Shown here piece after piece: positions 21,285-32,165 of a stretch of 64,000 bases of DNA. This DNA is from Sepiola atlantica (taxonomy: Eukaryota > Mollusca > Cephalopoda > Sepiida > Sepiolidae). How positions within the stretch are numbered: the first letter of the stretch is position 1; every line of letters begins with the position of its first letter. The stretch covers positions 135,995,899 through 136,059,898 of the forward strand of contig OY744521.1 in assembly GCA_963556195.1 (NCBI GenBank). Direction: 5' to 3'. The position numbers and the translations under genes were made by a program. The notes beneath the pieces were generated by a model. It had not been told where the DNA came from. It saw only the letters and a list, made by a program, of their open reading frames with translations, and made no database searches.

Positions 21285-21878
21285 CACTTTGAAGAAATTA
21301 CGAAAACAGTCGAACGTTTACGGTGCCGGTTCTAGTATTGAAATTAGTCGCTTAATGAATTTCACTGTAACCCCGAACCCTAATTGGCTTATATTTAAGC
21401 GGTTAGCTCTACAAAATAGCTAACAAATTTTGCCGACTAGTTTTACCTGATTTGCCAAGCGATGACAGGGCAAATAGATCCACCGTATTAATGTGTTGTC
21501 TGATTTTTTGCGGATTTCTTTTTTTTATTTTCTATTTTGCAAATATTAAAAACATACTCGCCATTAAGCCTACCACAAACTCCCGGCGGACATGTTTTTA
21601 GTAAACACTGTTTTTATTTTATTATTTGTTAATTAATTAATTAATTAAAATTTGCAAAGTAAATCCGCAAAAATCAGACAACGCATTAATACGGTAGATT
21701 AATTTGCCGTGTCAGCGCTTAACAATTAAGACAAAAGCAGTCGATAAAATCTGGCAACCATTTTGGGAGCTAACTGCTTTAAAATAATCAGCAATTGAAT
21801 CCTAGCGACGTACGTTCATACTATAACCATTACCGTAAACGATCGTCTGTTTTCGTAACTTTTTTCGAAGTTATACAT
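21285..21878. mobile_element. Fold-back element with ~230-bp inverted arms
   Basis: The left arm, about 21285-21520, mirrors the right arm, about 21661-21878. Paired blocks: CTTTGAAGAAATTACGAAAA with TTTTCGTAACTTTTTTCGAAG; GTTAGCTC with GAGCTAAC; ACCGTATTAATG with CATTAATACGGT; TTGTCTGATTTTTTGCGGAT with ATCCGCAAAAATCAGACAA. The roughly 140-bp loop holds no ORF. It differs in sequence from family X. Confidence 0.8.
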
Positions 21879-22495
21879 ATTCGAATCGGCCATATATGCC
21901 GCTGACATCCTGGAAAGACAGGAATATATCTTGGATAGAGAAGAAGATAGCACGGAAAGACGAGCTGACAATGTGAAGACTATGGACTTCAGGGAAAGAC
22001 CTACAGGTGCAATGGGCTACAACTGATGCATCTGTATAATTTATAACGTCTATTAAGTGAACGACAGCCCCGAGATTGACCGAGAAAGAGGAGCAAAGAA
22101 TCAATCAATCAATGATAACGTGGGTCTAGAAATGTAAACAGAGTTTGTCCAAGCCATACGAGAAATGGAAATTGAAAACATCTACACTTGTGAGCCGTGA
22201 CAGAGAAAATTTGAAACGCAGAACGGTCTTAGAATACACCAAATAAAAAGTCGGTAATGAGAAGGAAAAGCAGTGTAGATCCTCAGATCGTAAAACACAT
22301 AGCAAAATCCTGAGAACAAAACCACGGTTAACAGTTAGATGCTACAGTCGAAAATCCTTTTATGGAAGAGGATCTAGCACTAGTTCCAAAATTATCCAAT
22401 CTGCGAAAGTTAGCTGATGATTGTACCGCCTAAGTACGAGTCGAGAAAACGTTCTCGACAATTATTCCGACAGAGATTAGCCATTTCGATGGCCT
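21879..22495. other. No gene recognised; possible decayed coding sequence
   Basis: Less AT-rich than its surroundings. No domain was identified and frames are broken. Confidence 0.3.
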
Positions 22496-22497
22496 TT

Positions 22498-22696
22498 ATC
22501 TGTCGGATTGAAGTATTATATTATGGGTACTCCTAAGAGGTCTGCCCTCGCTGACTTAGCGTTGCCTCTTTTGGTAAGGGGAGTGTTTATTGCTTTATCT
22601 GTCGGATTGAAGTATTATATGTTGGGTAATCCTAGGAGGTCTACCCTCGCAGACTTAGCGTTCCCTCTTTTAGTAAGGGGGGTGTTTATTGCTAAT
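22498..22696. repeat. 99-bp tandem duplication, two copies
   Basis: ATCTGTCGGATTGAAG recurs at 22498 and 22597, exactly 99 bp apart, with about 10 differences between copies. Because 99 is a multiple of three, the plus-strand frame is kept (LADLA-PLLVRGVFIA repeated). No family was recognised, so coding status is uncertain. Confidence 0.8.
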
Positions 22697-22839
22697 TGCC
22701 TGAGGCGTACTACCGGGGAATTCCGACGGAACTACCCGGGCTAGATTTAGCGGCCAGCCTGGCCCTTCCGCTCAGGCGCCGGCTTTTGTCCCACCTTCCA
22801 GTCTTGTGCCGCATCTTCCTCCCATGGGATGGAAGTAAA

Positions 22840-23530
22840 TAAAGAGGATCTAATACATGAGAATTCCGTGCTGAGGAGAACAACGGTTCTCTGGCTCGCA
22901 GCAAGTGATAACAATGGCTATAAGATCCCGGAAAAGATAGTTTGTGATAAAATAAACACAATGAATGGTTCGATCGAAGAAAAGCTAAAAAGTTAGCAAC
23001 CAGTATCTACGAAACAGGGGTGCAGTTGTTTGGTGTAGCTAAATACAAGAAACCGGAATATTGGAAAGTAGGCGAGATCAAATGATGAAGCAATTACGAA
23101 GTGGAAAGAAGGGTCTTCGGAAACGGGATGGAAGCTATGCTTGATTTGCCCTGATGTTACCGCTTCTTTTCGATACAAATACAGAAGAGGCCTGACATTG
23201 TCATCTAGTACGCTGAAAGGCACACCTGATCGAACTAACAGTCACCCACGACGACAACATCGATGCTGCAATAATTCATAAAAATGAGCGTTGTGATCAC
23301 CTATTGAAGATGCTGGATAGGGGGTGAAGCATTTCCCGGTTGAAGTTGGAAGCCAATGACTTATTAGCAGATGATAAAGGATTTCTGCTTCTGGATTGGA
23401 TTAAAACACCGTTGTGTCAATGATGTCAAAAATATAGTTAAATCAATTGCATAGAAAGCCAGCCATGTGATTTGGTTGAAGAAGAATGGCGTGAATTAGT
23501 TAGAGTGAACCAATCAGTACAACCCTATCC
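22840..23530 (+). pseudogene. Possible decayed retroelement pol remnant
   Basis: Broken frames contain phrases typical of the C-terminus of some non-LTR RT ORFs, such as ELTVTHDDNIDAA near 23240 and GVKHFPVEVG near 23325, with stops and frameshifts between them. The assignment rests on those two phrases only. Confidence 0.3.
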
Positions 23531-23754
23531 AGGTAAATTGGACCTCATATCAGTGACTGAGGGACGATGAGTGAAGATGTTGTCAAGATGTAAGCCCCGA
23601 ACTCCTTCAATTACTCTTACTAAAATAAAAGAGTGTTTAAATTGAAAGTGTATACGAACCATTTGAAAAGGCACTTCGACTATTACCAAACGTTCTTTTT
23701 ATTATTAGGGTTATAACAAAAGTATGCTCCCTCGGTCTCATATTTTTGCTAGCC

Positions 23755-24135
23755 TTGGCTGATTGTATCATGACGAACGAACATACACTACATTGCACTC
23801 CCAATGAGGTGTTAATGCCTGGGTGGATATTCTCACGACCACAGAAAAAATATAACACTACTCCCTAAAAGGAGGAAGAATGTCTTGGAGATTGGTATCA
23901 TAGCGAACGAACAGATACTACACAACCCTTCCCGTAAAAAGAGGCGGCAATGACTGTAAGGACGGTATATGACCACAGAACAAATAATACACTATCTCCT
24001 ACAAAAAAGATGGTGTAATGCCTGGGAGGGTGGTCTCATGACAACAGATACTACAGTACCCCCTCCTCCAAAAAGTAGGATGTAATGCTTAGGAGAATGG
24101 TATCGTGACAACAGAACAGATACTACACTACCCCC
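23755..24135. repeat. Diverged minisatellite, about 5 copies of 64-72 bp
   Basis: Units share the order ACACTAC..CCC, AAAAAG, GTAATGCCTGGGAGG, GGTATCATGAC, ACAGAACAGATACT. Copies vary in length by a few bases, so this array is much older than the 125-bp array. Confidence 0.7.
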
Positions 24136-24219
24136 AGCTGAATTGAATATTGAAAGATAGTATAATTGTATATTAATAGAAGTAATAGTATGTTTTTTGC
24201 TTCGGACAGACAAATACTA

Positions 24220-24226
24220 AATCTCC

Positions 24227-24302
<76 letters not shown>

Positions 24303-24313
24303 CTAATGGAGAT
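24220..24313. repeat. (AT)n array capped by a 12-bp inverted repeat
   Basis: AAATCTCCATTA (24220-24231) on the left and its complement TAATGGAGATTT (about 24304-24315) on the right enclose about 70 bp of pure AT. The whole unit can fold as one hairpin. Confidence 0.8.
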
Positions 24314-24321
24314 TTCGTGTA

Positions 24322-24337
<16 letters not shown>

Positions 24338-24386
<49 letters not shown>

Positions 24387-24453
24387 CATATACATATATA
24401 TATACATATATATATACATATATATATATACATACATATATACATATACATAC

Positions 24454-24484
<31 letters not shown>

Positions 24485-24507
24485 CATATATATATACATA
24501 TACATAC

Positions 24508-24540
<33 letters not shown>

Positions 24541-24589
24541 CATATACATACATATATATACATATATATATATATATACATATACATAC

Positions 24590-24636
<47 letters not shown>

Positions 24637-24641
24637 CATAC

Positions 24642-24724
<83 letters not shown>
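24338..24724. repeat. Interrupted (AT)n / (TATACA)n array, about 390 bp
   Basis: AT runs with ATACATAT units, preceded by (CT)n at 24322-24336. Tyr/Ile frames on both strands are repeat artefacts. Confidence 0.97.
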
Positions 24725-24727
<3 letters not shown>

Positions 24728-25049
24728 ACTGTATTAGTTCTAAACATTTCAGAAAGGTTTATTCTATTTGTTCAAATATTTACTCCCTATAATATATTAA
24801 AAATAAACTCATGTAAAAGTGTTTTATTGTTTCTTGGCTTGGGTGAATAATTTTACTGGTAAATTAAAATTTTATTTTTATTTTTTCGGAATTTGTTTTA
24901 TTAATTTACTTTTTTCTCCAAAATAATGTAATTATATTTTCTATCTTGTACCGGTTAACTAAAATTGAATCTTTAGAAATATGCAGTTGTTAATAAGAAA
25001 ATAAAATCCTAAATTAGATTTAATGAAAACCAATAACAATTCGGTAAAT

Positions 25050-25450
25050 TTACAGAATACTGAGCATTTGATAACTCGTACCCCCCCCCAAAAAAAAACA
25101 ACAACAACACAATTATTATCAAACGCATTACAATGAAATTCTTTCCCTAGTCAGCAAAGATGTAATGTTCATAACACTTTTTATTTCACACACTTTCATT
25201 TATAAAATCGGTCTTCTGAACACTCAACATTAAATGGCAGCCAACGACTATATACGCGTTTATTTGCCACCATTAAATATCGAGTGCCGAAAAGACAGAT
25301 TTCATAGAAAGAAAACTCTGGAAAAGGGTGTTCTGAACATTAAAACCTGGCTGGTTAGAAAGAGAAGTTCATTATTATGCGTTTTATATAAATCATGTGT
25401 TTTTAGTTTACGAGTTATCGAGTGTTAACTTTTCTGTAATTTTACCTAAA
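25050..25450. mobile_element. Fold-back element family X, copy 2
   Basis: Left arm: GGTAAATTTACAGAATACTG, then GATAACTCGTA and AAACGCATTACAATGAAATT. Right arm: TTCATTATTATGCGTTTTA, then TTTACGAGTTATCGAGTG and TTTCTGTAATTTTACC. The right end lies about 30 bp before the CUB exon acceptor at 25481. Confidence 0.7.
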
Positions 25451-25480
25451 AATTCTGTCTCTTTTCTTTTTATATGGCAG

Positions 25481-25662
25481 GTATTTGTAGCAATAATATC
25501 TCAATGACCAATGCGATTATAGAAAGTCCAGGTTTCCCTAAGCTACCTCCTCCTGGGGTCAGTTGTGAATGGATTATTGAGAGAACTGACCAGAAACGAC
25601 CCGCCGTCGAGGTGAAATCAATCAAACACACTTTTACTGTGTGTCGTCATTCCGGACTCAAG
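25481..25662 (+). CDS. CUB-domain protein, internal exon: N-terminal half of the next CUB domain (partial gene)
   Basis: The acceptor is TTTTTATATGGCAG|GT and the donor AAG|GTGAGA. The exon supplies the last two bases of a split codon and then 60 codons. Together with the final G of the 15244-15397 exon, the split codon is GGT (Gly). The product runs G-I-C-S-N-N, then the CUB hallmark IIESPGFP, then the second cysteine in SCEWIIER, and ends at the third cysteine (FTVCRHSGLK). The missing partner should therefore start with an I-x-DG-like sequence, as the exon at 15244 does. The 182-bp plus 154-bp exon pairing per CUB domain suggests repeated exon duplication. A fold-back element ends about 30 bp before the acceptor (25050-25450) and another begins about 45 bp after the donor. 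The next exon was not located, either because it lies outside the window or because it is too short to see among the repeats. Confidence 0.85.
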
Positions 25663-25704
25663 GTGAGATTATTTTGCCGCATTTCCATAATTTTTTTTTT
25701 CTTT

Positions 25705-26155
25705 TGGTAAAAATCCAAAATGGTTAATAGTTAATAAAAACAAAACAATTAATTTAAAGCAAACGCATTCGAATTAAATTATTTACCGAAACTCGTATAG
25801 TTTTAACGCGTAGAAACTGTTTGTAAGATTTCTTATTTCAAAATTTTATTTCGATGAAAGCTGTCTTATCGGAACCCGAAATCTAAAATGACGGCCCAGG
25901 TGATCACTAAAGTTGAAAAAGTAAAGAAAAAATATACTTTCTCTACCACTTACCCTAAATCTAACTGGCAAGCGATCATCTTGACCAGCAATTTAATTTT
26001 TGAAATAAAATATCTTCCAAACATATTCCACACATTAAAACTATAGGCTTCGATAGAGAATTTCATTTTAATGCATTTGCTATGAATTATTTGTTTTTAT
26101 TGTTTTTTGTGGTTTACGAATTCTAGGCTGTTAATTATTATGTACTTTATCGGTT
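25705..26155. mobile_element. Fold-back element family X, copy 3
   Basis: The inner inverted ends are GCAAACGCATTCGAATTAAA on the left and TTTCATTTTAATGCATTTGC on the right. Outer parts of the arms are more diverged. It starts about 40 bp after the CUB exon donor, so one exon is bracketed by two copies of the same element. Confidence 0.6.
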
Positions 26156-26324
26156 TTTGTTTTTTTATAAAACAGGTATCATGGTTCTTTTCTTTAAAAA
26201 AGGCAGCAAACGAAGTGTTTCATTGATTCTGTTCCAACTTTGAAATAGACCGATCAGTAAAACTATACCCTGCACCCTTTGGTAATTCACAAAAAATGAG
26301 ATTCTACTGTTTATAGGCGATTAA

Positions 26325-26622
26325 ATGTAAACAGCCTGAAAAGGTTTGTAGTAAAAACAATTTTTTAATAACAACATTTTATACTTTAGAGTGGTGGATC
26401 ACTTTCGCATATAATTTAACGTAAAACGATCATTCACTTTCGTAACACCAGATGGTAATGATCACTCTTTTCCGGACCAGATACGGTTTTTATGAACACG
26501 TGCTGGTGTCCAGAAGGTGTGTTATCATTTTACATTAAATTTATATGCGGAAGAGATCCCCCACTCTAAAATATTGTTTTATTTTAATGTTTTAACCGAA
26601 AACTTTGTCAGGCTGTTTACAT
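26325..26622. mobile_element. Fold-back element with ~130-bp inverted arms
   Basis: ATGTAAACAGCCTGA on the left pairs with TCAGGCTGTTTACAT on the right, and TTTAGAGTGGTGGATCACTT with the complement of GATCCCCCACTCTAAA. The arms continue to near the centre, with an imperfect CACCAG / CTGGTG pair. The sequence is not related to family X. Confidence 0.75.
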
Positions 26623-26629
26623 GTTTTCG

Positions 26630-27830
26630 ATGTTTCATTTCAAAGTGGGAAGTTTTGTCGCCGAGAAAATAGTCGCCTGAAACTTTTTCTACATTCGCCA
26701 TTTGAACTGGTGTCTAACTGATCTACACTCTGTGTGGAAAAACTCTGTTAGAAAAGTCGAATGCGTTGGATCCTGATAGGTACAAACTCGCTGGGTGAGA
26801 AATAAGATGAAAGTAATAGAAACAAACGGGTGATTCCTCACTTTTCAAAGTTTCTTAATTAAGGCCAAGTGAATCATTTTTTCCCTGTCTTGGCATGACA
26901 CACACTGACCGGAAGGCTTATTAGAACCCATCACAGTTAGCAAAGTCTCTCAGCCAGTGGTACAAATGAGTCCTGTCCCTTCATTTTTCTTTATTTTCGG
27001 TATTAGAGATACCCCAGATTTTTATTTTGTCCTTTATCCGCCCCGCAAAATGGTACCTATGTTGGAGGACACCACACACCAGACATGCCCCTGAATCTCA
27101 TCCAGTTTCTTTCTTGTTATATATCCCAATAATTACCCTTTTCTCCCAACTTAGACACTGTCTTGCTTGTTTTCGGACCTTGAAACGACCCGGAAAACAG
27201 CTAGCAGCTATTACCTAGGTAGATTTGGGATGTTCCTACTAACCACCGCACTTAGCAATTTTCTTTAGCACACACCACCTCAACCGATGAATTTGTACAT
27301 ATATTTTGTGTAAATGAAAAACGTCAAACCATTGGAGATAATGTTATGTAGGTATTACCCATAGAGTGAATGTGGTATTTTAGTAATTGAAACTAGTTTA
27401 AAGAATAGACAAAGAGGACAACAGCCGACCACTAATCGACCCACTTCATTTTGGCCATGTGCCCCATCTTATTTTATAAACAAAATTTACAATACTGTGA
27501 ACATTTTTTTTTAATTTTAAAGATGAATAAAATCATACACACTGATGACCGATGCAGTGTAATGTCGTGTCATCACTGATAATATTATAATATGTATGTT
27601 TTCATTGCAACGTTATCAGTAATAATTTCTCCCCAGAATATACTCTACTTAATAGAGATAGACATTTTGATCCTTAAAGACGACGTAACCAAATCAAATC
27701 TGAATAAAACGATTTTGTTTATCCTATGAAGCTTTTTTTCTTCCAAAATGTGGCTTAATTTTTTAAAAATCTATTTCCAAATTAATTCTGAAAACATTTT
27801 TTTGCAATTAGTTCGTTACATACAGATCAA
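26630..27830. other. No gene seen
   Basis: No recognised ORF, RNA or repeat. The partner exon for the second CUB half was looked for here and not found. Confidence 0.4.
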
Positions 27831-27839
27831 GACTCAATT

Positions 27840-28135
27840 AAGTTGTCGACCTCAGTAGAAAGCGACACGAAGGCTCCATTTTCCAAGGCGTCTTTCTGTA
27901 GGCATTTTCCCATTTGTAAACACAATTTGACTCAGTAAATAAACCGGTGTCCATCATTCGACTATTAAAGAATAAAATAAGCGGTTAAAGTGATAATAAT
28001 AAAATGGTTGAATACTAAGATTAGTTTCCAAGCTACCATACTTACAATGTCGACGGAAGTCTATGCCTACTAGAAGTCTCATTTTTAAGAGGAGGTCCAT
28101 CAATTGTAAATGTGTAAACACAATTTAACCCCAAT
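27840..28135. repeat. Two diverged direct copies of a ~100-bp segment
   Basis: GTCGACCTCAGTAGAAAG ... TTTGTAAACACAATTTGAC near 27844-27940 and GTCGACGGAAGTCTATG ... GTGTAAACACAATTTAACC near 28048-28133 share both ends in the same order. The second lies immediately next to the tRNA-like sequence at 28145 and may be its 3' body. Confidence 0.4.
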
Positions 28136-28144
28136 AATTAAAAT

Positions 28145-28232
28145 AGAATCATCAAGGGGTGTAACGGCGGCTTGGCAATGAATGAGATCGAATCAGAACG
28201 CTCTCGTTTATAACCACTCGGCCACGCGCCAA
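28145..28232 (-). mobile_element. tRNA-derived SINE head (Leu/Ser-like)
   Basis: On the minus strand GCGTGGCCGAGTGGTTA is a good Pol III A box of Leu/Ser tRNA type, and GATTCGATCTC about 35 bases later resembles the B box. A full cloverleaf is not conserved, so this is a SINE or tRNA pseudogene rather than a functional tRNA. The SINE body would extend towards lower coordinates. Confidence 0.6.
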
Positions 28233-28791
28233 CACTGACCACATTCTTTTAAAACCCTTACTACAAATTTGTGTTCTTCTAAAATATTATTTAATCTGTT
28301 TTGCCAAACTATTTGACTACTCAACGATTCTCTATGTAGTTTTCTTCTAAAATCATCTGTGTTCTTTCTTTAGAACGAATGTCTATTACTTCTCCTAACA
28401 CGTAATTATCTTAGTATAAGCTTGGCTCATTACATTTTTCTATTTGCCTGCTATACGAATTATTTCCCTCCATTGAACGTTTAAACTGTTCAGAAAATTA
28501 TAGATGCAATTCTTTCTGTGTGGGTTATTAACTTCTTGTGTGGTATTCGCTTCCACGGCATCGTATTGACTGGTTTGTAGTTCCGAAAAAAAAACGAGTA
28601 TTTTAAGTGGATAGATATTGAACGGAATACGTATCTTGCTGATATGGTTAGTGCAAGCTCAGCTCGTCTAGTAGCCAGCGAGGCGTATTTACATGGAGCG
28701 GAACCGATAATTTAGGAAGAATCTGTTCGTAAACTACAGGGAATAGGCTGAAGCCAAAATCGCTGCAAAGACCGGCCTAAACTGACGGACA

Positions 28792-28793
<2 letters not shown>

Positions 28794-28860
<67 letters not shown>
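28794..28860. repeat. (AT)n microsatellite
   Basis: A pure AT run of about 33 units. Confidence 0.95.
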
Positions 28861-28861
<1 letters not shown>

Positions 28862-29173
28862 TATAATCCAGGTAAAGTCAACATCCACGGGATGAAAATA
28901 CACAGAATCTTAACCGAGCTTACAAAATAGTGCTCAATAATAAATAGAGCTATTTATATAATTAGTTTAACTAATACAAACATATACAAACAGCCGCTAC
29001 ACTGGCATGTCGATGTTATCGATTAATAGTTGTTATAACTAAGATCTCATCAGGATAAAAAAAAGCCTGATCTTTCACTTAGATGCTCATATTGTGAAAG
29101 AATGAAAAGAAAGGAAAAAAGAAAGAGCTAAATTCAAAACCGGGAAGTCAAATGGTCAAATTTAAAACAATTG

Positions 29174-29174
<1 letters not shown>

Positions 29175-29250
<76 letters not shown>
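29175..29250. repeat. (AT)n microsatellite
   Basis: A pure AT run of about 37 units that ends exactly where the GGCGTTACCCGGG repeat begins. Confidence 0.95.
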
Positions 29251-29251
<1 letters not shown>

Positions 29252-29690
29252 TAGGATTGCTACCCGGCGTTACCCGGGGGCATAATCAAGAAAATAGAAG
29301 AGTAAAAACGTATGTGTAACATCTTTCTTTTAAAACTTCTATCTCTCTCTATTTTCTTCTTACCATCCATCTTCTATATTTATCATTCTATCCCTTCTCC
29401 ATCCCTATCCATCTACTTCCCGCGATGACATAAGACACCATATTTATATACGTTAACATATATTATATTTTCAAATGTCAGTACAACAAATACAATTTCA
29501 CAACAAAAATCGATAGAAATACATAACTCTAAATGTCGCCTCCCCCTGACTAACTTTGTTTCTGTTGGCTTCCAAAATAATTAATATTACCAGAAAATGT
29601 GCCCATAATCTGTCTGAGCCAATGTGCGTAGTTTTCTGAACTTTATGTGGACATACACACAAACAGACAGTTGCTTTTTATATAATAGAT
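29251..29690 (+). repeat. Interspersed repeat starting CTAGGATTGCTACCCGGCG
   Basis: It begins TACTAGGATTGCTACCC and GGCGTTACCCGGGG and ends ACAGACAGTTGCTTTTTATATAATAGAT, an end pair that I recall from repeats in many invertebrate genomes. Part of its interior (29511-29635) is duplicated at 30500-30625. A diverged start (ACACCTGGCGTTGCCCTGG) also occurs at about 63047. Confidence 0.5.
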
Positions 29691-30239
29691 TATTTTCGAT
29701 AGAGTTTTATTCCTATGAGTTAGATAATCAATCCTGTGTTTATATAACTGTGTTCAATGACAAATAGATTTATATATTTATAAATAATAAATAAATTATA
29801 TAAGTACAAATACCAATTTGTACTAAATATTTTTTTTCATGTTACTTTGGTGTAAAGTCTCAGATAGCAAAGAGTCCTGTTTAAGGAACTAAAACTTTAT
29901 CTCTGTATGAGATACATAGATATCCGAGTGTTCAACTAAAGTTCACTTTTACCTTTCAAACATTGAGTTAGTAAAGAAGTTAAGTACATTAATTTTCTTC
30001 TCTCCAATTAACTAGTTAACCATGTTATAAATATATATGTATGTATGTGTATGTATTCCTAATATCTTTCATGTTGATCTGTTAATGGCGCGCTGTCTAT
30101 GTTTTCAATAACAGTCGGCGAATTGTGTTTACTATCGACTGTTTAGTGATTATTGCGTATCATATGGATGGAATCAAGATTTTCTTATTTATATCCCCTC
30201 ACTCTGTGTCTAAAGATACTCTATTCTTTGATAATATAT

Positions 30240-30420
30240 AATCGTCAATGATGAAGCATCTTTGTTTGTCTATCTCTCACTTATAAGATCCAACACTATT
30301 AAGCAGAATTCCACCAACTTTCACATGAATCATTCTTGAGATTCCGGGTATATCAAACAGGAGTAAACATCTTAATTACTAGGTCAACTTTTAGATCAGC
30401 TGCATATTTTATCTAATCCG
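30240..30420. repeat. Possible dispersed repeat (TTTGTTTGTCTATCTC-type)
   Basis: The sequence TTGTTTGTCTATCTCTCAC, then CCACCAACTTTCACATGAAT resembles a non-autonomous repeat type. Related wording appears near 31780 (GTGTCTGTTCGTCAAG). Weak support. Confidence 0.3.
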
Positions 30421-30960
30421 AAGAAGATAGGCGAGAAACAACAGCAGAATAGATAGTGGTATCATCAGCATAGATGTTAATTATCTGAATAATATTTTCT
30501 GCAAAATCATAGAAATACATAACTCTAAATGTCGCCCCTCCCTGACTAATTTTGTTTCTTTTAGCTTCCAAAAGAATATTACCAGAAAATGTGTCCATAT
30601 TCTGTCTGAGGCAGTGTGTGTTGGACCCAGAATAGAGCCCTGAGGTACACCAGCATTGATAGAAGAGAATGAAGAGACCTAATAATGTCAAGAATGTCAC
30701 CACCAATATCTTACACAGGCGAGCAGTTCTTGGAGAGGAACTCTGCTCATGGAAGTTCCGTTTATCCACAGATACACAGAGAAATAAAGGGAAATGATTC
30801 ACAGTTGTAGTTAGATTAGTTTTTGCTAGAGAGTAGAGCTTAGTCGAGCACCTACAGTGGAAATAACGATAGAGTAGAGAAGAACTAGCTACGTTTCTTC
30901 TGTGAGAAAGAGTTAGTAGAGAGGAGAAGATGACATCTATCACTAGATTTCAATATCGTG
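30413..30960 (-). pseudogene. LINE family B fragment with segments in scrambled order
   Basis: A 176-codon minus frame begins with the LINE C-terminal blocks LSHRRNVASSSLLYRYFH and NFHEQSSSPRTARL, and ends with the RT catalytic motif YADDTTIYSA (30413-30470). A frameshifted AGVPQGSIL equivalent lies between them. In an intact LINE the YADD motif precedes the LSHRR block by more than 150 codons. The order here is reversed, so two pieces have been joined. The segment 30500-30625 duplicates 29511-29635. Confidence 0.7.
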
Positions 30961-31239
30961 TTGTTACTTCACAGACCTGTACAAAATGGTCGCATTAAGC
31001 AACCTTTACATACGTGATACGTCATAGCAAAGTAAAACCGTGGATACTAATACTAAAGTCAACCAATTATCGACCAGAATTGAAACAAATTCGTCATGAG
31101 GTTCCTTGTGTGTCATAGAAAATTACAATTATGTAACTACTACTACTATTACTACTACAATTACTTATAGTTCTGCTTCTAATAATAAAAGGTATTGCAA
31201 AGATGTTTGCAAAATGTAGCATAAATAGCTCTTATTGTG

Positions 31240-32050
31240 ATTGGTGTATCATAGGGGCGAAAATTAAGATAGTACTAAAAATGATTAAAATAATTATAAA
31301 CACGTATAGCCTCCATAGACTTTAATGAAATTTGGCAGAAAGAGCCGTTAGGATGCTAGATGTAATTAATTTAAGAATAATAATGATGTTTCCATGATGC
31401 ATTAAGAGTTCTCCGGTGGATCCAGACCAAAAAACCACCGTTCTGGCAGCGTTTTTTTTTTTAACTAATTGTCGATTTTTAGATTAACCAACCGTGAAGT
31501 ATTAACACAACTGATTTTATATTTTAGACATATTTTGTTAGGATTTTCTTTGGTTTGAAGTTTAATAGGAATTCAATGAGTTACTCAAAGAAATCGGTTA
31601 TTCTCAAAAGTTACTTAAAGATAAGGCGTGGGTACTGGAAAAGGAGATAGCAATTCAAGGATTTTGAACAGAAATGGTAAAGTATTTTTTTTTAATTAAG
31701 ACTTGAAAGAAAGAGCATGTGCAGTAACGAGAGGGTAACGATTAAAAAATTGATATAATATGTGATTATTGCTTATATGCGTGTCTGTTCGTCAAGTAGA
31801 GGCTTCAAATCTACTAACAAAAATGGATAACATTCGGCTGGAATCATCCTTGCGTATGCAATATGTTGTTAGAATAAATGCATTAAAAATTATAAACAAT
31901 TACACGTTCCCAAACTGTTGCGTAAAATAGCATCATATTTGGCACGAAGAGCCCTTGCAATGCTGGATGTAATACAGTTAAGAGTATTAATTATGAGGCA
32001 TGAATAAAGCCCAAAAAAGACATTTGAAGACTAAAGACCGCCCACTGAGC
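31240..32050. repeat. Two diverged direct copies of a dispersed repeat
   Basis: ATTAAAATAATTATAAACACGT through TTTGGCAGAAAGAGCC and GGATGCTAGATGTAATTAAT (31285-31395) recurs as TTTGGCACGAAGAGCCC and TGCTGGATGTAATACAGTTA at 31880-32000. The type is unknown. Confidence 0.5.
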
Positions 32051-32114
32051 GGATCTTTTACTAGTAATGTTTTAATAGAGAACAGATCAGAAAATGAATT
32101 AATTTGTCTGTTTG

Positions 32115-32165
32115 TCAGCATATCGACTCTTTTGTGTATTATTTAATATCAAACCACAATAATTA
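32115..32165 (+). repeat. Dispersed repeat (GGCATATCAAC family), copy 2
   Basis: CAGCATATCGACTCTTTTGTG, then TATTTAATATCAAACCACAA aligns with the copies at 20741 and 38820. Confidence 0.5.

Noticed and set aside
28145..28232. Functional tRNA-Leu/Ser gene on the minus strand
   Set aside because: The B-box region and stems are degraded. A SINE head is the simpler reading.
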